A stretch of DNA of 44,787 nucleotides, taken from contig FWWN02000537.1 of NCBI GenBank assembly GCA_900175165.2, positions 1 through 44,787 of the forward strand. The letters run 5' to 3'. This DNA comes from Rhizomucor pusillus. Lineage: Eukaryota > Mucoromycota > Mucoromycetes > Mucorales > Lichtheimiaceae. Both the position numbers and the translations under genes were made by a program. The notes beneath the pieces were generated by a model. That model had not been told where the DNA came from and did no database searches. It worked only from the letters and a program-made list of their open reading frames with translations. The first letter of the stretch is position 1. Each line of letters begins with the position of its first letter. Positions 1 to 13,527 of the stretch are shown here, one piece after another.

Positions 1-1099
1 GGTGAATATGATGGAAGATAAGCATAGCGATATTTCCGAGACTTAATGTACTTTTGAATATCCTCAGATTTGTGGATAGGGCCATTATCCTTACCAGATA
101 ATGGTCCTTCATGTGTGGATACTTATCCATCTCGTCCATTGTAGCCTTCAGGAAACTTAGGTTAATGTCCTGTCACAGTTCCTGTGCTTGTAAGATCAGC
201 ATGACCTCCTCGTTTCTTTTCTTGGCCGGCGGCTGTGGAAGTCTTGGACTGCATTTAATTAGACCTGAGGCAGAGATAGCGCCCAAGATCGTGGTTGTCT
301 TGACTCGTGTTTTGGGGGCTGTGACCATTGCAGATGCGCCTTTTTTTGACCAGGCCATGCTGCGCTTCATATTAACATGGAAGGCAGACTCATCAAGGAA
401 GACACAGTTTTTCCCAAAGTCCATGTCAGTAGTCTCCCATTTGCGGACCCAGTCAAGGCGCTCTTGGATCTTGGCCTCGCTGTTCCTGTCCACAGATTGG
501 AACCAGGCTTTTTTCAGTGTCAGGTTGCACTGCGTCCTCACGAATTCATAGAGTGCTCTTCGAGACCTCAAGTCCCTCAAACTTCTGAAGCAGCCGCTCC
601 ATTAGCTGTTCCAGCACAACTGAAGGGTTCTCATCAACATACTCTAAGATGACCTTCTTATGCTCCGCAGTGAGAATACGCGGGCGGCCCTTCTTTCTAC
701 GCTTTTTACTGATGCTGTCAGGGTCCTTTTCATGTTGTGTGACCCACCTCTGCGCCGTACGAACATGGATTCCCAGCTGATGCGCAGCGGCTGATGCGCT
801 CAGATTCTTCTCAAACATCAGTTCAAAAAACCACACTTTATCCTGGTCTGCGTAGAGTGTGTACTCTCGCTTGACAGTAGCTTCTCTCATATGAGCATCT
901 GCGTCCTTTGGTTCATCAGTCCGCATAGCAGCGGGCTCACGGTCGCTCACACGAGGCATATTGCACAAACACTGCGTGTGCGAGCTCACTGTTTCAAGAG
1001 CGTACGTCTCCTCGTCCACAAGATAGTCCATGGTTCGGGCCTGCCATATTCATCAACGACGTTGCCTTGCCCGTCTTCATAGAAAAATTGGTTATCCAT
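1..1099 (-). mobile_element. Degenerate Tc1/mariner-IS630-type transposase, left copy, cut by window edge
   Basis: Reading leftward from the ATG at 1099, the protein can be followed through an N-terminal leader, a helix-turn-helix (SASAAAHQLGIHVRTAQRW, about 720-830), then the DDE catalytic domain with VFLDESAF (about 390-420), DNGPIH (about 75-95) and LPSYSP at the very edge of the window. The reading frame is broken at least three times: one base is missing near 1030 (between GRPEP and MDYLVD), one near 550 (between KSTL and YEF), and further shifts with stops lie between about 60 and 175. It is therefore a pseudogene copy. The element continues beyond position 1. About half of its residues match the copy at 44116, so the two belong to related subfamilies rather than being recent duplicates. 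The DDE family is known to mobilise DNA by cut and paste; loss of activity here is inferred from the breaks. Confidence 0.85.
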
Positions 1100-1201
1100 T
1101 TTGAAATGTGTGTGGTGTGGTACTTTGAGAGTGTAAAATAGTAGAAAGAAGGGAAAGAAAAGCTGAAACCCTTACGTACTTTATATACTTCTCGAGATGC
1201 C

Positions 1202-1237
1202 AGGCTTTGTGCGACAAAGCCTCCTGGATATGCGACA
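1202..1237 (-). repeat. TGTCGC subterminal repeats and 9-bp palindrome upstream of left transposase
   Basis: Read on the minus strand, TGTCGC occurs at 1237-1232 and again at 1216-1211, upstream of the transposase start. A perfect 9-bp inverted repeat (AGGCTTTGT at 1202-1210, ACAAAGCCT at 1214-1222, 3-nt loop) overlaps the second copy. The same TGTCGC motif with AGA before it and an AGG downstream occurs upstream of the right-hand transposase at 44034 and 44058, in the same orientation relative to the gene. This suggests conserved transposase-binding sites or part of a terminal repeat. The element end itself was not delimited. Confidence 0.4.
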
Positions 1238-1338
1238 TCTGATTTGTCAGTGCGCGAAATCTATTCTTTTGGAAATGCGAATTTCAATTTTCATTGGGAG
1301 ACGAAATTACTTTCTGGAAAGAGTGTATATACATGCTA

Positions 1339-2509
1339 CTAAGGCTCCAAGTTAAGATATTCCAGGACAAAAGCCCGGAAAAGAATTGCCAAGTTGCGAA
1401 CTTGCGCCGGGTCAATGCAGTCGGCGTTGTCCTGCACAAAGATATATTAGTCTCACCCTAGAACAGTGTACATATAAATCAACTCATGTTTACCAGTTCA
1501 CTGTGCCAGACGTACGGAAAAGGTGCGGGGATGATATGTAGAATTCTGACGCCTCGTCTCCTGAACGGAACATGATCATCCGAAACTGCGTTGCCTTTAA
1601 AGTTCATGGCAGAGTATGGATCGAATATCGGCTGCAAGCCTGACACAGTCTTTGTGGATTTCGTCTCGAGGAGTGACAAGCTGAAAAGTCGTTGCTCAAG
1701 ATCTGTGATGGCAGTAAACAGGCCACTTGTCGATCTGTAGTAGTTTGGTATCCGTGGGTTGGGAGTGCCCAGCAGATCCAGCAGCACCAGCACTTGAATT
1801 CTATCCAGCATTGTTTGGCTTTTTACAGTCTTGGAGACTCTGGACTGATACGGTGTCTGTGACCACTTGGTTGCTAAATGCCTGACAATCGATTGTTTGT
1901 CCCACGTGCTGATAGATGAAAAAATAAAAACAATAAAGCCTACCTTGCACCATAAGTGGAATCGGTATCTGACCATTGCACAAATGCTTCTTCACCGTCA
2001 AAGAAGATGAGCTGCAGTGACGTATCTCCAGAGTGCGTGGCTAGGATAGGATCTAGATGCTTAGCTAGGCTCATAAGTATCGCGCACGGCACAGCCGAAT
2101 CGGTTGCTCCAATGAATTCAAAGTTTTCAAAGTATTTCGAGTCAAAGTGAGCTGCTAGAACCAAATGATCCGTGGCATTCGTATCTTTGGTAACGATGAT
2201 GTTTGAAAATTGTTTAGGTCCAAACGGTGTCTCGTCCGTGAAACTGTCAACCTCAACGTTCCAGTTGAGGTCGTTAAAGTAATTGATGATATAGTCTCGA
2301 ACACGTTCGTTTTCTGGGGTGCCCGCGGCTCGTGGGACAAGCAGTGGTGATAATAGGTCGCCCGATACAGAAAGCTCATTTACCTGGGTTGACATGGCAG
2401 CCACCTTTCGCAGAGCTTCATCTGACAACTGGCTGTAACAAGATACGCTGATCCAAAAGAACACTGCGCACGTAAGCAACGCTTCGTACAGCCGTGATTT
2501 CCGGATCAT
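1339..2509 (-). CDS. Glutaminyl-peptide cyclotransferase (M28 family)
   Basis: Three exons (2509-1944, 1881-1494, 1431-1339; GT-AG introns of 62 and 62 nt) give 348 residues, close to human QPCT. The enzyme converts N-terminal Gln or Glu of peptides to pyroglutamate in the secretory pathway. After a basic start (MIRKSRLYE) comes a hydrophobic signal or anchor segment (residues about 8-25). Zinc-enzyme motifs follow in order: LAAHFDSK, GATDSAVPCA (Zn Asp), FFDGEEAF (Glu-Glu), a Trp-containing stretch ending STYGARHLA that spans intron 1, SDDHVPF, and PAPFPYVWH (Zn His). I chose the ATG at 2509 because the longer upstream frame lacks a credible protein and would bury the signal peptide. The gene faces away from the kinase at 3764. 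Confidence 0.92.
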
Positions 2510-3763
2510 GCTCGGTTTTGCAGAGAAGGAAGGAAGGAGGCGAAGTATGATAAAATGGTAAAGCGAACGGCCCCAGTCATAGGTCGGCGCCTGTCTACAT
2601 TGTTGCAATGCTAACTGCTCCAGTAAGATGACGTGACGAATAATCAGCTTTAGATACTTTTTGCTAATATGGAACGCTTATCCTTGAAGGAAACTAAGGA
2701 AACTCGCTACGACTATCCGTTCTTCCATCATTCGTTAACAAAGGATTATGTAGCCTATGCTTTACGACAAGTATCAACTATAAAGACACTTAACGCACCA
2801 CCATCGTGATATGCGTCAATGCATAACCCCTGACTGCCATCCTCCGCTATCATCCTTGTGGAGAGGATATCGTCTTACTTCACATTGCTATGATCGTCTC
2901 CTGCATCACAATATTTTCAATGCAGGATCTCGCATCCAATAGCAATAGACTGTAATTGCTCCCAACTTCGTTCTTCTGTAAAACGTGATTGCATAGGACA
3001 GTTAAGTACTTCGTCTTCTATCAGAAATTGATACGTGATTATGTATAACTCACGCTGCATGTACGAAATTTCGGTCCTGTAGCTATAATATGCATTAAGA
3101 AGATCACTGTCTAGGAGGAAAAGAGGAAAAGCGCATTGTGAGACGTGGATAGTTTTTGGCGGCAGAAAAGATGGGTCTGGGTTCATGCAGTGCTGGGCGT
3201 TTTAGGTCTCTGATATTGGTATTTGTATTTGAACAGCAAGAATATTTCATCTACTGGTTATATCGATGACTTGGCTGGAGATAAAATCATGTATACGATG
3301 CATCTGAGGCTGTTCCGAAAGTCAACAATGGACATCGAGAAACCCTATCAGCATTGTTAAAAAGCAGTAAGATGTTACACATGCTCTAGTCTGCCGTAAT
3401 TCTTCTCAACATGGAATGCAGTTCAGCGGCAGTATCAACGACTGTCTTTACATTGGTTGATTTCAAAATATTTGCGTAGGTCTTCAAGGGTTCCTGATGC
3501 AAGCACCAGCCAATAAAAGCCATTCGTTATCTAGTCATGGACAATGTACTCGGGTGATTGATTAATAGCATGCTTTATTATATTATACATTCGTCGTTTG
3601 CTCGTTGAAACAATGAACGAGCGGAGCCGCGTCCCTGAATGAAATTCGCGGGGACAAACAGCCGCTGCTTTATCAAAAAGCAATTCATTCAACTTTTTTT
3701 CTCCTTTTCTTATCCCTTCTTCTTTAAGGAAGACCCACATTATTTTTGCTTGCCCTGCCCAGC
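2510..3763. other. 1.25-kb divergent intergenic region with short unexplained ORFs
   Basis: This lies between the divergent cyclotransferase and kinase genes. I recognise no gene. It holds several short open frames with plausible composition: 2668-2808 (+, 46 aa), 3186-2917 (-, 89 aa) and 3523-3386 (-, 45 aa, beginning MAFIGWCLHQEP). None shows a known domain or a convincing splice connection to the others. They may be remnants of a decayed gene, small unannotated genes or chance. Confidence 0.4.
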
Positions 3764-6658
<2,895 letters not shown>

Positions 6659-6791
6659 AAGACAACACTGTTCTTTCGTTCTTTGTACGTTTGTTTGTCA
6701 TTTCTGTAAAACTTGTATAAGGGAATATACGTATTGAACTGTACAAATATTGTGTGATAGAATTGATAAAAAGGAGAGAATGTAGGCTGCA

Positions 6792-7500
6792 TTAATCCTC
6801 GCCGGCGGGTACTTCCTCCTCGAGATAGCGGATTAATTTGACACGTATCTCGGTGTTTTCGTCTCCCTGAAGGATATCGCTGACGAACGATGCCTCAACT
6901 TGCATCTGAACCATTTCAAGTGCACCCCGCAGTACGCCGCAGTAAACATTCGAGTACCACAATCCTCCTTCGAGTGCGTCGTCTGGCAGCTCGACAAATT
7001 CGGCTAACGGGTTCTCGTCAAAAACGAGCGAGAATTCCTTGTAATCCGAGGACCAGTTGGTCACTGTGGGTGTAATGTTGAGAAACATTTTGAAGCCAAC
7101 TTTGCTGATAGCTTCGGCCGTGTCTCGAAAGTCGGTGCATCGTCCAATCCCTGAGCGTGCAAGAAAGTCTTCAATAAGTCGTTGCCCGATATTGTACCCT
7201 CTTTAGAAAAAATAATACATATTTGTCAGTTTCTCATCCTGCATTGTGTAAGCTTCATATATATTACATGCGATCGAGTTGTTTGTTGACTTCGTTGTAA
7301 TCCTCGAAATCCTTAACAAGCTGAACCACCAGCGATCCGTACGTCAGAGTGAATAGCTCAGCATTCTATCGTTAATGAAAGGTTAGCATAGTCATTGGTG
7401 TTTTTACGTGACGGCACAATGGGTCACTTGCAATCTTGTCAACTTTGGTCTTCCAAATGTCATCGCCGAGTGCCTTGAATTGCTTTGCGGACGCGGACAT
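6792..7500 (-). CDS. BET3: TRAPP complex core subunit BET3/TRAPPC3
   Basis: Three exons (7500-7432, 7365-7268, 7200-6792) encode 191 residues, the usual BET3 length. The protein is a core subunit of the TRAPP tethering complex, which acts as exchange factor for the Rab GTPase Ypt1/Rab1 in ER-Golgi traffic. Strong family matches include [48 protein letters not shown] and the C-terminal EEVPAGED. The cysteine in GIGRCTDF corresponds to the buried acylated Cys of mouse Bet3 (C68). Intron 1 (7431-7366) is a GC-AG intron with donor GCAAGT. It is fixed because KVDKI must join [10 protein letters not shown] in frame and no GT donor does this. Intron 2 is GT-AG (67 nt). Confidence 0.97.
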
Positions 7501-8237
7501 GATGAGCTACAGGACAATATTGGCGGAAGGGGGACGGACCGCGCTCCCACTCCATGCTGGTGCAACACAGACTTTGGCGGGTCGCTATTTGGAGAAACCG
7601 AAAATAATGCTGCGACATAGAAAACAAACAGGAATTGGTAAATCAATGTAGCATATACGACAATAAATGTATCTTCTTTGTAGAAACCGAGTGGACGGCG
7701 AGATACCAGAGCATAACGTCAATGATTTTAAAATGGTTCACAATAAAATGTTCCAGAATAATGGTTTATTCAAACACAATCAGGCAATAGATAACTTAAA
7801 TTCAATATCTTTCTTTACTACATGCGGAAAAATGAACATCGAGACTCTCCAGCATAATGATACATGAATGCTGACCAAGGGTCACAGTGCCTTCGTGACA
7901 ACACTAATGAAGGAAAACGATCAATCGACGCTATATACACCAGCAGCCGCGAAAAGGGATAAGGATGCGAAATGGTTCTCACATATACAAACTCCTGGAA
8001 TATGGAGAGCTAAATCACCTAGTAATGACAATCATGGCTTCTGCGGGTATGCCGCTGTAAAAGCGAGGATAGTATATATGCAGACATTGACAAGTCCAAA
8101 ACTCCGTTTGTTAATTGTTTGACAGCCTTTGCATTTGTTTTCTCGTTACAGCCGATTTCAAAATATTGTGGAGTATAAAGAGGCAGAGAGAAAATAAAAA
8201 TAAATTGGACAAGACGATTGTTGCCACGATCCTTACG
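7501..8237. other. Divergent BET3/carboxypeptidase intergenic region
   Basis: This 737-bp stretch separates the BET3 start from the carboxypeptidase start. Short open frames occur on the plus strand but show no domain or codon pattern I can support. I see no RNA gene. It presumably holds the promoters of both genes. Confidence 0.4.
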
Positions 8238-9921
8238 ATGCTGGGATACATTTTCCTCTTGTATCTGACATTCTCCCGGCTCGTGGCTGGTCGACCACCA
8301 TTCAGTTCGATATCTCACCCAGCATTCTCAGAGCATTTGATACGTCTCAGTGAGCCTGAAGCTGCTATCTGCGATCCGAACGTAAAGCAGGTGAGTTGCA
8401 GCAGCAGCAGCGCTGCTCTAACGACTTCTACATATTTAAGCAACATTCTCGTAACAGTACAGCGGATACATCGACACCGCTAATGACAACCATTTCTTCT
8501 TTTGGTTCTTTGAATCAAGAAACGACCCAAAGAATGATCCGCTGATATTATGGCTGAATGGAGGCCCCGGTTGCTCTTCCATGACTGGATTGTTTCTCGA
8601 ATTAGGGTAGGTGTACAGAAGCGGAGAGAGGAATATCTTTGCACGAATTTTACCTCGTCACTTTTACACCTAGACCTTGCCTTATGAACAGGGAAGGAAC
8701 GGATATCAAGTACAATCCTTATTCTTGGAACAGCAATGCAAGCATCATTTTTCTGGATCAGGTATAGCTAGATGCTTCTCTTTTGAATATTTGTACACCA
8801 ACAATGGTCCGTTTCTTCTAGCCTATCAATGTCGGCTACTCATATGGACCAGAAGCCGTATACGACTCGGCAACAGCAGCTGAGGATGCCTATGCGTTTT
8901 TGCAACTGTTCTTCAACCGCTTCCAAGGTATAAAGTCATCATTGTGCATACGAGTTCATGTATTGTGCTAATACTGGATTGCAGAGTACAGATCACTCGA
9001 TTTTCACATTGCAGGCGAATCATGCGAGTATTTCTAAACTTTATGCCGGTGATGTGCTTGTTTCACTAACACTGTCGACCCTCTTTTGTGTTCATCACCA
9101 TAGATGCTGGCCACTATATTCCTGCGCTTGCAACCCGGATTATGCAAGGCAACCAAGACAGCACCAATGACCCCATCGCTATCCAAAGTCTCATTATTGG
9201 CAATGGTCTTGTTGATCCGCTTGTCCAGTATGGAAAGTACACTGAAATGGCATGCAAGAATACGTACGGTCCAGTATTTTCTCAAGAAATGTGCAATATC
9301 ATGGAAGAACGATTCCCAGTTTGCCAATCGCTTATCCAGGAATGCTACGATAAGCAAGACCATCCAAGCTGCGCTGCAGCGACGATGGAGTGCGATTCTG
9401 TCTATCTCCAGCCATACCTGCGTTTTGGACTCGATCCTTACGATGTGCGTAAAACATGCGTAGATTGCAACGCCGAAGTGGATATTTTGCAAGCGTATCT
9501 CAATCAACCCGAGTTGAAGCAAGCCCTGGGTACCCAGCAGGTTGACTACGTGGGCTGCAATATGCGCATGAACAGAATGTTCCAGCAAGAGGGAGACTGG
9601 ATGCGGCCGTACGTCAAGGGAATCCCATCGCTTCTGGAGAGTGGTGTCCGGATGTTTGTATACGCCGGCGATGCAGACTATATTTGCAACTGGATCGGTA
9701 ACAAGGCGTGGACCCTCGAGCTGCCGTGGTCGGGCCACGACGACTATGTGAATGCCGAGGATAAGGACTGGATGGGTGCCGGCCAGCTGAGAGCCACGCC
9801 CGATGGAAGGTTTGCGTTTTTGAGAGTGTACGATGCTGGCCACTTGGTCCCGGAGGACAAGCCAGATGTAGCGCTAGCATTTTTAAATGGTTGGATTCAC
9901 GGTGGTTTGCTGCCCTCATAA
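8238..9921 (+). CDS. Serine carboxypeptidase, S10 family (carboxypeptidase Y-like)
   Basis: Six exons (8238-8390, 8458-8606, 8674-8761, 8822-8927, 8985-9023, 9104-9921) give 450 residues. A hydrophobic signal peptide ([18 protein letters not shown]) starts the protein, so it is secreted or vacuolar. S10 motifs are complete: [10 protein letters not shown] oxyanion loop, GESYAGHYIPA with nucleophile Ser178, [14 protein letters not shown] with Asp368 and [11 protein letters not shown] with His425. Several Cys suit the disulfide-rich family. The long propeptide of yeast CPY is absent, so this is closer to short secreted relatives. Intron 5 (9024-9103) must be GC-AG (donor GCGAGT): only this joins GES to YAGHY, splitting the codon right after the catalytic serine. 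It removes C-terminal residues from peptides at acidic pH, judging by the family. Confidence 0.95.
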
Positions 9922-10150
9922 AATTTAACTGGATTTTGATACGATGCACTTGTGACATTACATTCGTCGATAATTCTGCATGCGTTTCCTAGCTAGCAGC
10001 TATATATATTACTGCTAGGTGCCGGGATTTGCAAACAGAAGTATACAGTAACCGGAAACTTAAAAAAAGAGAAAGCGCTGTTTGCAGGGATCGCTGGCTG
10101 ACTGTTGACACTAACCTTTTTCCCCCGTGTGCCCGCAAAAAATAACCAAT

Positions 10151-13100
10151 ATGATACGTGGCATTGCTCGAATGCAAACTAGTGCGACCTTGCGTCGCTC
10201 ATTGTTGCGGCCAGGAATCGCTTCGACAGCAACAGCAATAACAGCTGCGCGTATACAGCTGTCTCGACGTGCACCTTTCCACATGTCGCGAATGGTCGCT
10301 GCAGAGGTTGAGAAGGGCACGAATCGCCTGATTAAGGAAAAGAGCCCCTACTTGCTGGTAAATGAACCTTAAGGCGTTGCTGGCTATCCGTTTGTTAATT
10401 GCTCCTATCTGCTAGCAACATGGTAAGAAAAAGAAAAAGAGAGAGAGAAGGACGCTGGGTAGGCAGAGACACGAAAATTGATGAAATTCATGCCGGCCCT
10501 TTGACCCGCATCACCAAAACCAGCTCGTAATCCTGTAACGTATCTGCAACATTAGCACTGCCCAGAATTTTTTTTGTTTTTCAACGACATACTTATCTTG
10601 TTTTTTTTTTTTTTTTCCCAAATTTTTTAAGGTTGACTGGTATCCCTGGGGAAAGGAGGCTTTCGCAAAAGCTGCCAAAGAAAACAAGCCGATTTTCTTG
10701 AGCATCGGATACAGCACATGCCAGCAAGTGTCATTAAAGTATGATTGCCATAAACGTACCCTAACCGAGCCGATAGCTGGTGTCACGTTATGGAACATGA
10801 ATCGTTTGAGGACGAGCAAGTAGCCAAAGTAATGAACGAGCATTTTGTCAATATCAAAGGTACATGGACGGGCTGTTGAGATAATACAAATGAAATTTTA
10901 TTCATACTGACGATGGGATACAATCTACCCATTCCAGTGGATAGGTAATTTAAAATGCATTTACATGCGAGGAGAAGAGGATTTCGATTTTCTAACGACA
11001 AGCTGCAAAATATCAGAGAAGAGAATCCCGGTGTTGATAGACTATACATGACTTATGTGCAACTAGTTTCTGGCCGCGGCGGTTGGCCAATGTCAGTGTT
11101 CTTGACGCCCAAGTTGGAACCTTTCTTTGGTGGCACATACTTCCCTCCTAGCGACCACCATGGCAGCCCTGGTTTCCGGACCTTGCTGGAACGCGTAGCA
11201 GAGCTTTGGGCAGCTGCTCCAGATAAATTGTCAGAAAGTGCTGAAAATACCATAGCGCAGCTGAAAGCGTTCAGCGAAGTAAGGATGCAAACGCCTTTAC
11301 TTTTTATATATATGCAGTGATGATGAACGGGAATTTAATTTGATCTAGTCGAAAACTGCCCTTTCCGTGGATAACATTGATCCGAATGCGGTTGCCGCAA
11401 ATGCCTTGAAGCATTTTGAAAAGTCGTTCGACTCTGAATTTGGCGGATTTACAGGTGCACCCAAGTTTCCAACCCCCGTGCAGATTCAATTCCTGTTTGA
11501 TTACTATGGTTACATGAAGCAACAAAAGGAAACATTGGATAAAGCTCAAGAAGCATTAGATATGGCACTCTTCACTTTGAGGAAGATTGCTCTTGGAGGC
11601 ATACGCGGTAATGTTAAAAACATACTTGATCAATTGGAATATCTTTCTTTAACCGAAAAGATGCAATAGATCATATCGGCAGCGGCTTCCATAGATACAG
11701 CACTGACAAGTACTGGCACGTACCGCATTTTGAGAAGATGTTGTACGATCAGGGACAACTATTATCGGCATACACGAAAGCATATCAGATATCCGGCGAT
11801 GAAGGGTTCGCTGAAGTTGCTAAAGATATCATTACCTATGTGGCTCGGGACTTGCACCACCACGGAGGTGGTTTCTACTCTGCTGAGGATGCTGACTCGT
11901 TGCCCACCCACGATGCAACTATGCAGAAGGAAGGCGCCTTCTTTGTCTGGAAAGCAGAGGAACTCGAACGAATTCTGGGCTCTGAAGCTGCCAAGATCGT
12001 TGGTACTTACTATGGCGTACAAAAGGATGGAAACGTCAATCCTGCTCAAGACCCTCACGACGAGCTAAAAGGACAGGCAAGTGATTCTGTTTACATAACT
12101 TTTAAGAATCTTTTCTTTTTTCTTTTTTTTTCTGACATGTATAGCTTTTGACTTGCTCTTTGCAACACACAGAATGTACTTGCTGAGGAAAAATCTGTCA
12201 ACGAAGTCGCCGAGGAGCTCGGTTTCTCTGTTCAGACGGTCGCATCCATTATCTCGGAATCCAAGGCCAAGCTGCTCAAATATCGCAACGAACAGCGACC
12301 TAAACCGCACTGTGATGACAAGGTAGGCCATTATACCTTCGTTTACTAGCTTTCGTATTGATCAAGGTGTGTCTAACCACTCATTAAGATCCTTACTTCT
12401 TGGAATGGTAAGCCATTGACAATCTAGCACGTTGTATTATATCATGCATTGAGCACGAAATGTATTTTAGGCCTTATGATCTCTGGTCTGGCTCAGGCTT
12501 ATCAAGCATTCCAAGATCCTAGAATTCTCGAACTGGCTAAAGAAGCTGCTCAGTTCATCCACAAAAAGCTATATCAGCCTGATTCCAAGACCCTTCTTCG
12601 AAGCTATCGACTCGGCCCCTCCAACATTGAAGGATCTTTGGATGATTACAGGTAAGTTGCAAAGAACACCGGGTTTCAGTTTGTTGCTGGATGCCTAATC
12701 TGCTGCCAGTTTCTTGGTGCAAGGCTTATTGGATTTATACGAAGCAACCTTCGATGAGCATTATGTCTCATGGGCCTTAAAATTGCAAGAAAAGCAGAAC
12801 GAGCTATTCTATGATAAGAGCAAGGGTGGTTATTTCTCCACACCCCAGAGCGATACCAGCATCCTCGTACGCATGAAAGATGGCAAGTAATCTAAATGCC
12901 AAGATTTGGATGATAAAGTGCTAACTGCCTTTGTATTTTAGAGCAAGATGGTGCGGAACCCTCAGCGTAAGTGGGGCGACATATGATTGCTTCGGTCAGC
13001 CAGTATGAGGTTTACTAATCTCGTTTGTGTATAGCAACTCGGTATCGTTGCGAAATCTTGTTAGGCTCGGCACTATGCTTGAGCAAGAGTCGTACGTGAC

Positions 13101-13527
13101 CATGGCTCGCCAGACTGTCGCCTGCTTTGGAGCTACATTCAATCAGTTTCCGTACGCTATGCCTACGCTGGCAAGCTCTTTTATGCTCATGGGCCACGGT
13201 GTTAAGCAGGTATGATGCGTGCATATACTTTCTTCGCTTTTAATTAAAAAGCATATAATACTGACATACGCTTAGGTTGTGCTGACGGGCGAGCCAGGAG
13301 ATCAGGAATTCGAAAAGTTTAAACAGATTGTCTCCAAGGCATTTATCCCCAACAAGCTTGTCGTGCTTGCGAAGAAGGATGGTATTATTGCAGAGAAAAA
13401 TAATATCATTGAACAGCTCGCAGTGAAAGCGCAAGGCGAACGGCCAGCAGCCCACATCTGCGAGCATTTTACATGTGGTTTGCCCATCAAGGACGTACAA
13501 GAATTACGTAAACAGATTATGGATTAA
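10151..13527 (+). CDS. SPATA20/YyaL-type DUF255 protein (thioredoxin-like plus six-hairpin barrel)
   Basis: Sixteen exons give exactly 770 codons (769 aa): 10151-10357, 10416-10422, 10524-10534, 10632-10723, 10777-10859, 10938-10944, 11017-11278, 11349-11607, 11670-12076, 12173-12322, 12389-12407, 12471-12651, 12710-12882, 12942-12966, 13035-13209, 13276-13527. The N terminus is Arg-rich with almost no acidic residues, suggesting mitochondrial import. The thioredoxin-like domain has SPYLLQHARNPVDWYPWG, the CHWC pair at residues 105-108, [14 protein letters not shown] and [11 protein letters not shown]. The C-terminal half ([37 protein letters not shown]) is the barrel of human SPATA20. Biochemical role is poorly known; redox function is inferred. 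Introns 4, 9 and 13 are GC-AG; exons 2, 3 and 6 are 7, 11 and 7 nt. The stop overlaps the convergent Hsp70-like CDS. Confidence 0.94.

Noticed and set aside
546..580. Programmed ribosomal frameshifting in the transposases
   Set aside because: Both copies break near the same place, but the left one lacks a base and the right one has a stop plus an extra base, and the left has further breaks elsewhere. This is decay, not a shared recoding signal.
2509..2608. Longer N terminus for the cyclotransferase starting at 2608
   Set aside because: It would place 33 unlike residues before a good signal peptide; the ATG at 2509 fits the family better.
9034..9843. 269-codon minus-strand open frame opposite the carboxypeptidase
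   Set aside because: It lies over the S10 catalytic domain whose motifs are clear on the plus strand; the antisense translation has no recognisable features.
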